Below are positions 19,201 to 27,542 of a DNA stretch of 64,000 nucleotides, in pieces. Source of the DNA: Candidatus Tectimicrobiota bacterium (GTDB lineage Bacteria > JACPUC01); contig JACPUC010000026.1 in the NCBI GenBank assembly GCA_016192455.1, forward strand, positions 62,001 to 126,000, given 5' to 3'. Every line of letters starts with the position of its first letter. Position 1 is the stretch's first letter. Both the position numbers and the translations under genes were made by a program. The notes beneath the pieces were generated by a model. The model was not told the origin of the DNA. It was given only the letters and a program-made list of their open reading frames with translations, and made no database searches.

Positions 19201-19966
19201 CGGCGCAATCCAGAATCTTGCGGCGGGCCAGTTCGGCCTTGTCGCCAGGAGCGCCGCCGACGCTCCGCAGCGTGGCAAGCGCGGCCCGCCAGCGCGGCTC
19301 TCGGACGACCTCCGCAAGGAGGCTCGCCTTGTACTCCCGGAGCTGCTCGGCCCAGCGAGCCAGGAGCGCCCCGGCGGGGACACGCGGCTCCTCTCCCAGG
19401 CGCTGCCCAAGCCAGGCCCCTAACCACTCCACCAGATGTCGCTGGTCGAGGCACTCGAGGAGCAACTCTTCGACGGCACGCAACCCCAGGCCCTCGACGA
19501 GCTGCCGGAAGGCGGCATCGTCTCGCCCGAGCAACCACGCCAAGGTCACCTCGCAAACCTCGGCGCGCCGGACCATCGCTTGCAGCTCATCCAGCTCCCG
19601 AAAGTGGGGGTCAACGCCCGCCTCGACGGCATAGTCATGCAGGATGGCGGCGAAGAAGCTGTGGATGGTGGAGATGTGGGCGCCTTCGAGGTCTTCCTCG
19701 TGGCTCCGCCAGAGCCGCCGCTGCGCCGGACGCGTCCGCTGCCGCTCCCGCACCGCCTCGCGGATGCGCTCCGTCATCTCGCTGGCGGCCTTGCGCGTGA
19801 AGGTGATGGCGACGATCTGCCTTACCCGCAGCCCGGCCTCCAGCGCCCACAGGTAGCGCGCGACGAGCACCGCCGTCTTCCCCGTGCCGGCGCCGGCGCT
19901 CACCAGGATACGCGCCGACGACGATTCGATCGCGGCGCGCTGCTGCGACGTGGGAACGAAGTTCAC
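16295..19966 (-). CDS. addA: AddA-like helicase-nuclease subunit (UvrD/Rep family, PD-(D/E)XK)
   Basis: Helicase-nuclease subunit for processing of double-strand DNA ends, 1223 residues. Superfamily 1A motifs: SQQRAAIESSSARILVSAGA with GAGTGKT (25-31), TFTRKAASEMTERI, LDFDDLL, YYLVDEFQDVDYVQ, VGDAKQSIYRFR, LLSVHAAKGLEFPVVILPDL and FYVACTRARDRL. The C-terminal RecB-like nuclease has GKIDKLFW and TIIDFKTDH. Unusually for AddA, the nuclease carries an iron-sulfur pattern: a cysteine in RQCPKRYFYRY and CPSCPYQLIC (C-x2-C-x5-C). It starts with GTG overlapping the addB stop (GTGA, 19963-19966), so the pair is translationally coupled. Confidence 0.95.
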   Translation of the reverse strand: MNFVPTSQQRAAIESSSARILVSAGAGTGKTAVLVARYLWALEAGLRVRQIVAITFTRKAASEMTERIREAVRERQRTRPAQRRLWRSHEEDLEGAHISTIHSFFAAILHDYAVEAGVDPHFRELDELQAMVRRAEVCEVTLAWLLGRDDAAFRQLVEGLGLRAVEELLLECLDQRHLVEWLGAWLGQRLGEEPRVPAGALLARWAEQLREYKASLLAEVVREPRWRAALATLRSVGGAPGDKAELARRKILDCAEEVERAADVEASAAALMTMFRGFRINSGKGQHWRDADLEAFRAAAVSLRELVQPLTKRSSARLDLHLGEVDEQAAELYGAFLEAFRQLQRRYAVEKGHRGELDFDDLLYRSRDLLRRHEGIRAALQRRFRYYLVDEFQDVDYVQDEVLSLLSRGPAPTDPFPMPAGTAAPTPTAAGEAGPTDGAATFYVGDAKQSIYRFRRAEVEIFNALQRQGPASGVAAHCLQENFRSLPGLLDFLNELFERLMPVGVLKPYEVGHEQLLPKRPGISAEPCVEVLLLDRAGTEGRRSLDDLRVEEADSIACRIKALVEDEGVAYREVALLFQAMTSAPIYEQALQRQGIPYRVLVRADFFKRQEYFDLVSLLRCVAFEEDDLALAGLLRSPLVAASDEGLFWLTQRATLHEGLAAAGGIAEIDAPDRRALDFAADLLRRLRARRDRATVPELLAEALEASGLEAVLGALPGGEERVVVVRKVLELAEAFEASQQGSLCDFLLYLEHIEKSRIEVPEPEASRAGGGVQLLSVHAAKGLEFPVVILPDLSRRPPARKSRLIVDYEPRTGAGCGLGLRAGVESEAEPVAYQVALAREARKEEAERRRLFYVACTRARDRLIFVGAAEGAGGNARGAASWMSWLTALLDLPDTAAGAAEVRALGRASYVVRAARAGSAEAAALPLREAVALAAPPLPAEELRSRVAPVEAAGAAPCFSVTQLHTYRQCPKRYFYRYVEEAPEAWGKQQPGAAFDLDKEVELPGREVGQLAHHVLEHWRGDLSETALSHLLDQALDGTPLLGSRRAALRQEIEALARRFAGSELAQRLRAPYHVRSEVPFLLNLGGAWLQGKIDKLFWQDGQAGTIIDFKTDHVDQQTLPLRVAHHTLQVRLYALALRRLVGRVASPALLHFLRTSHTVAVSVEEKELEAVEAETKELLQRLQAADFSPHPEHCPSCPYQLICSTGRERIGRPSEEVRGSQ

Positions 19967-22900
19967 GGTGCTGCCTCGTCAGTCGTCGCCTCGTAGGCGC
20001 CCTCCCTCCCCTCCTCTTGCAGCTCGGTTTCGCTCCGCACCGAGTTGATCCGGCAGGCGGGGCGGAAGGGACAGCTCTCTTCGCAGTCTATCGGCGCCAA
20101 GCTGAAGTCGCCCTCGCGGAGCCGCGCCAGGAAGCGCGCGATATGCCTCCGCGTGCCCTCCTCGAGCTCCTCCCGCCATTGCTCCGACGCATCCCTGGGA
20201 GGCAGGACGTACTTCATGCGCTGCTTCTCATTCCTGAGATTCCTGAGCAGTACGTAGCCAGCCTGGAGAGGAGGCGCCTCCGGCAGCAGGCTGTGCACGG
20301 CCCAGACGTAGAGCGGCAACTGGAAGGTGATCCCCTGCTCAATGAAGTTTCCGCTGTCGCGAACCTGGCTGCGCTTGTAGTCGAGGACGATCGAGCCGCG
20401 CAGCTCGGGCGCACCCGCTGCATTTCGTTCGTAGACGTAGTCCACGCGGTCGATGACGCCGCGCAGGTGCACGGTCGTCGGCCCGCATGCGAAGCTCAGC
20501 GCTCCGCCCCGCCGTGGTGCGCCGGGGAGATGCAGGCCGGGGAGGGCCTCGGGACGACGAGAGGGATCCCCGGCATCATCCAGCGCCCCCCCCGCTCGCC
20601 CCGCCGCCACCCGGGCGGCAACGTGCCGCCCCGCCTCGCGGCGAGGGTCATGCCGCGGGGCTCGGCGCGGCGCGCCGAAGGGAAGCTCGAAGTAGGCCGG
20701 CAGGAGGAATCTCCCAGCCTTTTCAGCGCAGCGCGTCGCGTCGGCCTCCAGGAAGTCGGTGAGCACCTTCAGGAGCTCGCGCTGCTCGGCCTCCCAGCGA
20801 CCGGCATCGACGGGGAGCCACCCACGGGCAAAGCGCCGGAAGCTCTCCTCGGCGATCCGCCGCAATCGCGCGGCAGCGGCGGCGAGGTCCTCGGGGCGAA
20901 GCGGCAGGCGGCCCGCCGCGGCCTCCGCGGTGTAGAACTCCTCCAGGATGCCGTGCGCCAGGTTCCCCTCCTCGAGGGGTTGCAGAGGCCGCGCCCGGCT
21001 CTCGGCTGGCTTGAGGCGCAGGCGCTGGTTGGCGAAGTAGCGGAACGGGCACTTGCCATAGTCCGTCAGCGCCGTGGCGTTCAGGAAGCACTCGCCGTCC
21101 AGCTCCGCCGCCAGGGTGTCGCGCACCGCCGCGGCGCCGAGTCGTCCCGACCAGCGGCTGTGCTCATCGGCGCGCAGGCGCCGCTGCTCGACGCGCAGCG
21201 CCGCGAGGAGGCGCAGCAGCGTGGCATCCTCGGCGCTCTCCAGGAGGGGGAACGGCAGGGAGCGCGCTGTGCCGGGAGCGCTGACCGTCTTCGGCAGCAG
21301 CTCACGGAGCCGCCTCAGCCCCGGCGCCTCGCCCAGCTCCTCGGCGCGCGCGGCAGCGAGGCGCGCGAAGGCGGCGAGGCGCAGGTCGCCGAAGCGCCAG
21401 ACCTGCCGCGCCGGGAGCAGGACGCTTGCCGCGGCGCGGTGCTCGCGCGCCGGGGGGCTTACCTCGACGAGGCGCTCCACCTCGGCGAGGAAGGGTGAAC
21501 GACCGCTCTGGGGATCGGCCTCGTCCTCGCACGTATAGCCGAGGAGGAGCCGGCGGCTCGGGCGCGTGGCGCAGAGGTAGAAGAGGAGGCGCTCCTCTTG
21601 CTGGCGCGTCGTGCTGAGCTCGAGCCGATCATCGCGCAGGGGTGTTCCCGGAAGCGGGGCGAGGCGGCGGTTGAGCCGCGCCCGCGCCGCATCGTTCAGG
21701 AGCGGCGACTGGCGGGGCCGCGGCGGGAACGCACCCGACTCCACGTCGCCCAGGAGCAGCACGTCGAACTGACGCTGGCGCGCCGTGTTCGCATCGCAGA
21801 GCAGGATCGCCCGCTCCGCCGACTGCTGGCGCTTCTGCCACGGGAAGCGGCTCTCCTCCAGGCGTTCCTCGAGGTACGCGGCGAACGCCGCAAGTTCAAT
21901 CGTGGCGCTGCCGCCCAGGCCGCCGAAGGCGGCCGCCGCGGCGCGCACTTCCTGGCGCCAGCGATGCAGCGCGCGCGCGTCGCGAGCGCGCAGGTCCTCC
22001 TGCTCCGAGGCGGCGATCGCCTCCTCAACACCCAGGCCGTCGAGAAAGGCCACGAGCTTCTCCGCCACGTCGCCGGCCTCGCTCCGCCGGGGAACCGCCT
22101 CGCCACGGGCGAAGAGCGCCTCGAAGCGGGAGATCGCCTCCTGGTGCCGCTGGAGCTGTGCCGCCGGCCCTTCGGCTGCGGCACGCGCCTCGTACGCTCC
22201 CTCCTCAGCGAGGTCGTCCTCCCGCGCCGCCACCTCCCCCCGGCAGCATCCTTCGAGGTAGGCGCGGCGCGCCGACAGCCGCTGGCGCCAGGAGGCCAAC
22301 CCGCCGGTGACGCCGCAGGCGACCACGGCGGCGCGCAGCTCCACAAACGCCGCGCCAGACCGCCGCGGGGGGGGCGGTGCGTCAGGGGTGCCCGCGGCGG
22401 AGCCGCCAGGCCGCGGCTCGGGCACCGCCTCGTCCAGACCATAGTACGGACTGGTCATCAGATCGAGCACCGAGGGAGCCGGCCAGTCCTCGACGAGCAG
22501 CTTCAGGGCGCGCTGGCAGAAGCGCACCACCGGCTGGGCGGCGAGCGGCTCGGGGTCGGAGCAGGTGAACGGCAGGCCATGCGCCTCGAGGGCGCGCATG
22601 AGGCCGCGGCGGTGCCGATCGAGCTGGCGGGCCACCAGGCCGATTCCGCCCGGTTCGCAGACACCCTGCCGAATGAGGCGCTTGCAGGCAGCCGCCAGAA
22701 CCGCGTGCGCGGCGGCCTCGTTGCCGCCGCTCAGCACCTCGAGGCCGCCGGCGGCGGCGACCTTCGTCTCCTCGGCGCCGTCCTGCGCCGGTCGGAAGAG
22801 ATCGTGCTGCAAGACGCGCAGCGCCCCGGGAAGGTCCGTCGTCTCCGCCGCCCGCAGCTCGACGACCTCGTCGGCCAGCCCGCGCAGGCGCCGAGCCAGC

Positions 22901-23646
22901 GGCTCCACCAGGGCGTAGAGTTCAGGACGGCGGGATTCGTAGAGGAGCGTGGCCGTGGCCTGCTCGGCCCGTTCGATGAGCGCCTGCACGAAGGCCCACT
23001 GCAGCTCGTTGAAATCGTAGAAGCCGTCGATGGCGAGCAGCCGCAGCGGCGTGGGAAGTGCGTCCTCGCCGCTGCGCACCAGGGCGATGGCCTGCGCGAA
23101 GAGCGCCTCGCGATCAAGGAGATGGCGCTCGCGGCAGAGCGCGGCGTAGCGCTCCGCGACCCCGGCTAGCTCCCCGCAGCGGCGCCCCTCGGCCTGGTCG
23201 GCAAGGTGCGAGGCGGCGAGGCGCAAGTCCCCCGGCGCGATCCGGGCCTCGGCGATCTCGGTGAGGAGCGCGGCGAGGCTGGCTAGGAAACCCCGGTGCT
23301 CCAGCATCTGCGCCAGGCCCGTCAGGCGCCCGGCCGCGGCAATCTCGGCGCAGACCTCCTTGAGGAGGAGGCGGCGGTCGCTCGGGTTCAGCTCGCGCGC
23401 GGGCTTCGCGGCCTGGAGGAGACAGGCGCGCGCCGCGTCAAGCAGGAGCTTGAAGGGATTCCCCACGATGCCGCGCAGGGCGCCTTGGGCCACGAACCGC
23501 CGCCGCAGCGCCTCTGCGGCCACGTTCCCCGGCACGAGGACGAGGAGACCATCCCCCAGCGGGTTCTCTGCATAGGCATCAAGGAGGTGAGCAACGAGGC
23601 GGGTCGTCTTGCCGCTGCGGGGTGGGCCACAGAAGAGCCGGAACAT
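19963..23646 (-). CDS. addB: AddB-like helicase-nuclease subunit
   Basis: Partner of AddA in double-strand break processing, 1227 residues. The N-terminus has a nucleotide-binding loop FCGPPRSGKTTRLVAHLL, the middle is a degenerate helicase, and the C-terminus is a PD-(D/E)XK nuclease: LNATALTDYGKCPFRYFANQ, GVIDRVDYVYE and IVLDYKRSQVRD. Iron-sulfur ligands are the cysteine of GKCPFRYF and those of CEESCPFRPAC (C-x3-C-x5-C, one residue longer than the usual C-x2-C-x5-C). I start at MFRLFCG (23646), where the AddB homology begins; the open frame extends to 23943 over another gene but is not protein-like. Very high GC. Confidence 0.93.
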   Translation of the reverse strand: MFRLFCGPPRSGKTTRLVAHLLDAYAENPLGDGLLVLVPGNVAAEALRRRFVAQGALRGIVGNPFKLLLDAARACLLQAAKPARELNPSDRRLLLKEVCAEIAAAGRLTGLAQMLEHRGFLASLAALLTEIAEARIAPGDLRLAASHLADQAEGRRCGELAGVAERYAALCRERHLLDREALFAQAIALVRSGEDALPTPLRLLAIDGFYDFNELQWAFVQALIERAEQATATLLYESRRPELYALVEPLARRLRGLADEVVELRAAETTDLPGALRVLQHDLFRPAQDGAEETKVAAAGGLEVLSGGNEAAAHAVLAAACKRLIRQGVCEPGGIGLVARQLDRHRRGLMRALEAHGLPFTCSDPEPLAAQPVVRFCQRALKLLVEDWPAPSVLDLMTSPYYGLDEAVPEPRPGGSAAGTPDAPPPPRRSGAAFVELRAAVVACGVTGGLASWRQRLSARRAYLEGCCRGEVAAREDDLAEEGAYEARAAAEGPAAQLQRHQEAISRFEALFARGEAVPRRSEAGDVAEKLVAFLDGLGVEEAIAASEQEDLRARDARALHRWRQEVRAAAAAFGGLGGSATIELAAFAAYLEERLEESRFPWQKRQQSAERAILLCDANTARQRQFDVLLLGDVESGAFPPRPRQSPLLNDAARARLNRRLAPLPGTPLRDDRLELSTTRQQEERLLFYLCATRPSRRLLLGYTCEDEADPQSGRSPFLAEVERLVEVSPPAREHRAAASVLLPARQVWRFGDLRLAAFARLAAARAEELGEAPGLRRLRELLPKTVSAPGTARSLPFPLLESAEDATLLRLLAALRVEQRRLRADEHSRWSGRLGAAAVRDTLAAELDGECFLNATALTDYGKCPFRYFANQRLRLKPAESRARPLQPLEEGNLAHGILEEFYTAEAAAGRLPLRPEDLAAAAARLRRIAEESFRRFARGWLPVDAGRWEAEQRELLKVLTDFLEADATRCAEKAGRFLLPAYFELPFGAPRRAPRHDPRREAGRHVAARVAAGRAGGALDDAGDPSRRPEALPGLHLPGAPRRGGALSFACGPTTVHLRGVIDRVDYVYERNAAGAPELRGSIVLDYKRSQVRDSGNFIEQGITFQLPLYVWAVHSLLPEAPPLQAGYVLLRNLRNEKQRMKYVLPPRDASEQWREELEEGTRRHIARFLARLREGDFSLAPIDCEESCPFRPACRINSVRSETELQEEGREGAYEATTDEAAP

Positions 23647-23725
23647 GGAGGAGCACCCTGGTTGCGAAGCGCCGCAGAACCCAAGGCGAGGTGGCGAAAA
23701 CGGTCGCGCCCGGCAGGCTTCGGCG

Positions 23726-24007
23726 CTACTGCGGGCGGGCCCGCACGGTGACGTGGTACATCGGTTTCTCGCGGTTGGCGAAGATCGCCCGGAACTGCTC
23801 TTTCGAGAAGCCGTAGTCGTCTCCGGGGCGGCGCCAGAAGTGCAGCTCAAGGTCTTTTCCCTGCCAGCGTCCCTTGACGATGATCTTCTCCTCCTTCGTC
23901 TCCACGAGGAAGCTCTGGTACGCCACTGCGTTGCCCCGGGCAAGCTGGCGGAAAAAGTTTTGCGACAGGGCGTCGTACTGTTTGACTGCGGGTTTCTTGG
24001 CCTTCAT
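23726..24007 (-). CDS. Small conserved-looking protein of unknown function
   Basis: A 93-residue soluble protein starting MKAKKPAVKQYDALSQNFFR. It alternates hydrophobic and polar residues in a way typical of an alpha-beta fold (FLVETKEEKIIVKGRWQGK, DLELHFWRRPGDDYGFSKEQF, MYHVTVRARP) but no family is recognised. It precedes addB by 79 bases on the same strand and may belong to that operon. Codon pattern is coding-like and the opposite frame has no good alternative. Confidence 0.7.
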   Translation of the reverse strand: MKAKKPAVKQYDALSQNFFRQLARGNAVAYQSFLVETKEEKIIVKGRWQGKDLELHFWRRPGDDYGFSKEQFRAIFANREKPMYHVTVRARPQ

Positions 24008-24194
24008 CCTGGCACTCGGAGCGTCATCACGAGAGGCGAGGGATTAAGGGAATCGGCGCGATCGGCGGCGCTGACCTCGCCGTACCGCGCGCTGCCTCCC
24101 ATGTAGCATGGGAAGAGGGGCAAGTCAAACTCGGCCCCCCTCGCGGCGGTCCCCGGCGGTCACTTGCCCCGGAGGCCGGCGAAGCGCGGCGGCC

Positions 24195-24611
24195 TCAGTC
24201 TGCCTCCGTCTCCAGGAACTCCTTCAGCACCGCGGCGCTGCAATGCGCCGCATCGCGGCTGGCAAAGAGGAGCGTGAGGACGCCGCGCCGACTCTGCTGA
24301 CGCAAGCAGGCCACGGCTTCCCGACGCTGGCGCAGCTCCTCCCGGTAGCGCCGCGCGAACTCCTGCCAGCGGCCGGCATCGTGGCCGTACCACGTCCGCA
24401 GCGCCGGGCTTGGGGCAACCTCCTTCAGCCAGCGGTCCACGGCGGCGCGCTCCTTCGTCAGCCCGCGCGGCCAGAGGCGCTCCACCAGCACGCGCAGGCC
24501 GTCCTCCGCCGAGCGCGCCTGGTAAATCCGCTTCAGCTTGATCTGGCGCTGCGTCGCCTTCCCTTTCGCAAGGGGTCCCCATTCGTCCCGCCACTGCCTT
24601 GTCAACGCCAC
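24195..24611 (-). CDS. DUF488 family protein
   Basis: A 138-residue protein of the DUF488 group, small alpha-beta proteins of unknown function. The family signature is clear: IKLKRIYQARSAEDGLRVLV followed by ERLWPRGLTKE, then WLKEVAPSPALRTWYGHD, WQEFARRYREEL and LTLLFASRDAAHCSAAVLKEFL. The annotated GTG start at 24611 is uncertain because family members start close to IKLKRIY, which is about 24 residues in. It sits upstream of the small gene and addB on the same strand. Confidence 0.88.
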   Translation of the reverse strand: MALTRQWRDEWGPLAKGKATQRQIKLKRIYQARSAEDGLRVLVERLWPRGLTKERAAVDRWLKEVAPSPALRTWYGHDAGRWQEFARRYREELRQRREAVACLRQQSRRGVLTLLFASRDAAHCSAAVLKEFLETEAD

Positions 24612-24811
24612 CTAATCATGGCAGATTTCTGAGAGCACACAAGCCGCCATGTGAACCTGACGCAAGCGAGGAGCTGGCGCGCGGTCGCGCGCCGACGAGC
24701 CGGCGGAGATCGGCACGCTCTCTCTCGAGGCGCGACGCCGGCAGCCGCCGCCCGACCCCGCGCACCTGCCATGATCGACCGAGCAGGACCGACCAGCATG
24801 AGGGACTCTTC

Positions 24812-25462
24812 ATGGACGCCTCGCTGATCGAGAACATGAAGCACATCAATGAGAAGTTCGGCCCCTTTTACCCCTACCTGGCGAAGCAGATGCACGAGAC
24901 GCTGCAGCGCGCGCGCCGCGGCTGCGGCGGCGACGGGCGCGCGGGGGGCGCCGCGCTGGAGATCGGCCCCTACGCCCTGGGCATCTCGCTGGCGTTGGCC
25001 GAACTCTGCAGCGACTACGCCATCACCATCGTCGATGACGAGCCGGCGATGCTCGAGCAGTTCCGCCGCGATCTCGCCGGCCATCCGCGGGCGCGGCAGA
25101 TCACCATCACCGAGGGCGACAAGTACAACCTTCCCTTTCCCGCCAACAGCTTCGACCTCATCTTCTTCCGTGGGGCGCTCTTCTTCTGGGAGCGGCAGGG
25201 GCGCATCCTGGCGGAAATTCACCGCACCCTGAAGCCCGGCGGCGTGGGGATCGCCGGCGGCGGCTTCGGCAACGATGCGCCGAACGACCTCATCGAGGAG
25301 CACCTGCCGGTTCTCCGCGACCTCAACCGCCGGCTCTACAAAAAGATTCTCGCCATCGAGGAGGTGCGCGACATCATCGCCCAAGCCGGCCTCCAGGAGC
25401 GGGCGCGCCTCACCCGCAAGCATGGGCTGTGGATCGAGATCACCAAGGAGACGGCGCCCTAG
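24812..25462 (+). CDS. Class I SAM-dependent methyltransferase
   Basis: A 216-residue Rossmann-fold methyltransferase. The SAM motif I is ALEIGPYALGISLALAELC, with the acidic motif II in ITIVDDEPAMLEQF, motif post-I TEGDKYNLPFPANSFDLIFF, and RTLKPGGVGIAGGGFGND as motif III. The motif I has GPYALG in place of the usual GxGxG, a variant seen in this class. Start 24812 has GAGGGA 6 bases upstream. The substrate is not evident. It opens a plus-strand run leading into a flavin monooxygenase gene and may be in the same operon (65 bases between them). Confidence 0.88.
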   Translation: MDASLIENMKHINEKFGPFYPYLAKQMHETLQRARRGCGGDGRAGGAALEIGPYALGISLALAELCSDYAITIVDDEPAMLEQFRRDLAGHPRARQITITEGDKYNLPFPANSFDLIFFRGALFFWERQGRILAEIHRTLKPGGVGIAGGGFGNDAPNDLIEEHLPVLRDLNRRLYKKILAIEEVRDIIAQAGLQERARLTRKHGLWIEITKETAP

Positions 25463-25527
25463 CGGCCGACGCGGAGTCCCATGACCGCCTCTCCAGCCAA
25501 TGACCCAGCAGTGAGAAGGAGTTCTCC

Positions 25528-26460
25528 TTGAGTCCCTGCAAGTTCGGCGTGACGATTGATGCGCCCCTCGGCCCGCACGCTTTCACCTTGGCGCGGCGGG
25601 CGGAGGAGTGGGGTTTTGACGGCCTCTGGGCGCGGGACCACGTTTCCTTCACCCAGTCGCTGCCCGACCCTCTCACCCTGCTGACAGGGTTTGCCGCGGT
25701 CACCTCGCGCGTCACCATCGGCACGGGCATCTTCCTCTTCCCCTTGCGGCATCCCACCCTGGTGGCGAAGATGGTGGCCACCGCCGACTACCTCTCCGGC
25801 GGGCGCTTCATGTTCGGCATCGGCGTCGGCGGCGAGTTCCCGCAGGAGTGGGAGGGCTGCGGCATTCCCGTGAAGGAGCGCGGCAGCCGCTGCAACGAGG
25901 GGCTGGAGGTCGTCCGCCGCCTCTGGAGCGAGGAGCACGTGGCGCACCGGGGCACGCACTTCAGCTTCTCCGACGTGAATATCGACCCGAAGCCGGCGCG
26001 GCCGGGCGGTCCGCCGATCCTCATCGGCGGTCGCGGCGAGGTAGCCTTTCGGCGCGCCGCCCGCTACGGCAACGGCTGGATCCCTTACCTCCTGGACCCG
26101 CCGCGCCTGCGCGAGGGGCTGGCCACGATCCGCCGCTTCGCCGCGGAGGAGGGCCGCGGCGAGACACCGTTCTTTCTCTCCCCCCTCATCTACCTGCGCC
26201 TGGATCGAGATTACGAGTCGGCCCTGCGCTGGACGGCGAACCACCTTGGCGCGCGTTACAACCAGCCCTTCGAGAAGCCGGTGCGGCGCTACGCCCTGCT
26301 GGGCACGCCGGCGCAGGTCATCGAGCAGATCGGCCCCTACCTCGAGGCCGGCGTGACCCACATCATCTTCGAGCCGATGACGGACCCTGAAGGCTACGGC
26401 GACCTCCTGCAAGCCATCGCCGGGGAGGTGCTGCCGAAGGCCCGCGTCATGACCGCCTAA
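25528..26460 (+). CDS. LLM-class (luciferase-like) flavin-dependent oxidoreductase
   Basis: A 310-residue TIM-barrel monooxygenase or F420/FMN-dependent oxidoreductase of the bacterial luciferase superfamily. Typical elements are FTLARRAEEWGFDGLWARDH, RVTIGTGIFLFPLRHPTLVAK, TADYLSGGRFMFGIGVGGEF, PPILIGGRGEVAFRRAARYG and a C-terminal GTPAQVIEQIGPYLEAGVTH. The start is TTG at 25528, 7 bases after AAGGAG. It lies between a methyltransferase and an SDR on the same strand, suggesting a degradative or modifying pathway for a small organic molecule. Cofactor (FMN or F420) cannot be decided. Confidence 0.92.
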   Translation: MSPCKFGVTIDAPLGPHAFTLARRAEEWGFDGLWARDHVSFTQSLPDPLTLLTGFAAVTSRVTIGTGIFLFPLRHPTLVAKMVATADYLSGGRFMFGIGVGGEFPQEWEGCGIPVKERGSRCNEGLEVVRRLWSEEHVAHRGTHFSFSDVNIDPKPARPGGPPILIGGRGEVAFRRAARYGNGWIPYLLDPPRLREGLATIRRFAAEEGRGETPFFLSPLIYLRLDRDYESALRWTANHLGARYNQPFEKPVRRYALLGTPAQVIEQIGPYLEAGVTHIIFEPMTDPEGYGDLLQAIAGEVLPKARVMTA

Positions 26461-26511
26461 ACGCGCGGCAACGAGCGACCCTGATTCACCCCTTGAAAGA
26501 GGAAGCCGCCA

Positions 26512-27264
26512 ATGAGTCTGCAGGGTAAGGTTGCAATCGTCACCGGGGCAGCGGGGGGAATTGGTCAGGCCTATGCCAAGGCGCTCGCGGCCGCAGGGGC
26601 GAGCGTGGTGGTCGCGGACATCAAGGACGGCGGCGCCACGGTGGCCGCCATTACGGCCGCGGGCGGGCTCGCCCTGGCGCTTGCCTGCGACGTGAGCGAT
26701 GAGACCAGCAGCCAGGCGATGGTCCGCCAGGCGGTGGATCACTTCGGCGGCGTCGACGTGCTCGTCAACAACGCCGCCATGTTCGCCGGCGTGGCGGTGA
26801 AGCCCTTCGACCTGATCAGCGTCGAGGAGTGGGACCACATGATGGCGGTGAACGTGCGCGGCACCTTCCTCTGCTGCCGCGCCGTCGTCCCCGCCATGCG
26901 CGAGCGCGGCAAGGGGAAGATCATCAACGTCTCCTCGTCGACGATCCTCTACGGCACGCCGCTGCTCCTGCACTACGTCACCTCGAAGGGAGCCGTCATG
27001 GCCCTCACCCGGGCCCTCGCCCGCGAGGTGGGGCGCTGGAACATCTGCGTCAACAGCATCGCCCCGGGCATCACCCTGAGCGACGCCGTCAAGGAACACC
27101 CGCGCATGGCGAAGTGGGACGCCGCGGTTGTCCAGTCCCGCTGCATCCGGCGCAGCGAGTTCCCCGAGGACCTCACCGGCACCATCCTCTACCTGGCCTC
27201 CGACGCCAGCGACTTCGTCACCGGCCAGTTCATCACCGTGGACGGCGGCACGTCGATGCATTGA
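26512..27264 (+). CDS. Short-chain dehydrogenase/reductase (SDR) family oxidoreductase
   Basis: A 250-residue classical SDR. The nucleotide motif is VTGAAGGIGQAYAKALAAAG, with DVLVNNAAMF (NNAG-like), the catalytic Ser in NVSSSTILYG, the YxxxK pair in YVTSKGAVMALTRALA, and IAPGITLSD after it; the C-terminus has TGTILYLASDASDFVTGQF. GAAAGAGGAAGCCGCCAATG precedes the start. It shares the run with the flavin oxidoreductase (51 bases upstream). Two further SDRs, at 30112 and 30970, are clear homologues. Substrate unknown. Confidence 0.95.
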   Translation: MSLQGKVAIVTGAAGGIGQAYAKALAAAGASVVVADIKDGGATVAAITAAGGLALALACDVSDETSSQAMVRQAVDHFGGVDVLVNNAAMFAGVAVKPFDLISVEEWDHMMAVNVRGTFLCCRAVVPAMRERGKGKIINVSSSTILYGTPLLLHYVTSKGAVMALTRALAREVGRWNICVNSIAPGITLSDAVKEHPRMAKWDAAVVQSRCIRRSEFPEDLTGTILYLASDASDFVTGQFITVDGGTSMH

Positions 27265-27475
27265 GGGACCGCCCGGCGCCTTGAGCGCAAGGATGCGGAG
27301 GCGCTCTCATTCGCCGCCCGCGGAGACGAGCCTGACCGCGGCTGCCGGCGCGTCGCGCCAGATCTACCGCGACATCCTCGCGCTCGCCCTGCCGTTCTGG
27401 CGCGCGGCCGCGGACCCTGCCGGCTCGCCATGCCGCAGTCGGCCGCCGCTCCCCTGGCGGCGCCGTTCTCTCCTC

Positions 27476-27484
27476 TGCTACAAT
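27476..27484 (+). promoter_or_regulatory. Possible extended -10 promoter ahead of the RlmI-like gene
   Basis: TGCTACAAT gives an extended -10 (TGn plus TACAAT) about 60 bases before the start at 27543. No good -35 hexamer is present at the expected distance, so the call is tentative. Confidence 0.35.
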
Positions 27485-27542
27485 CCGGTGCGCTTGCGGG
27501 CATCCCGCCCGCTGCACACGTCCACGCACCATGGAGCCCCAG

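Noticed and set aside
23647-23943. Extension of the addB frame upstream of MFRLFCG
   Set aside because: It overlaps the small gene at 23726-24007 and is not protein-like.
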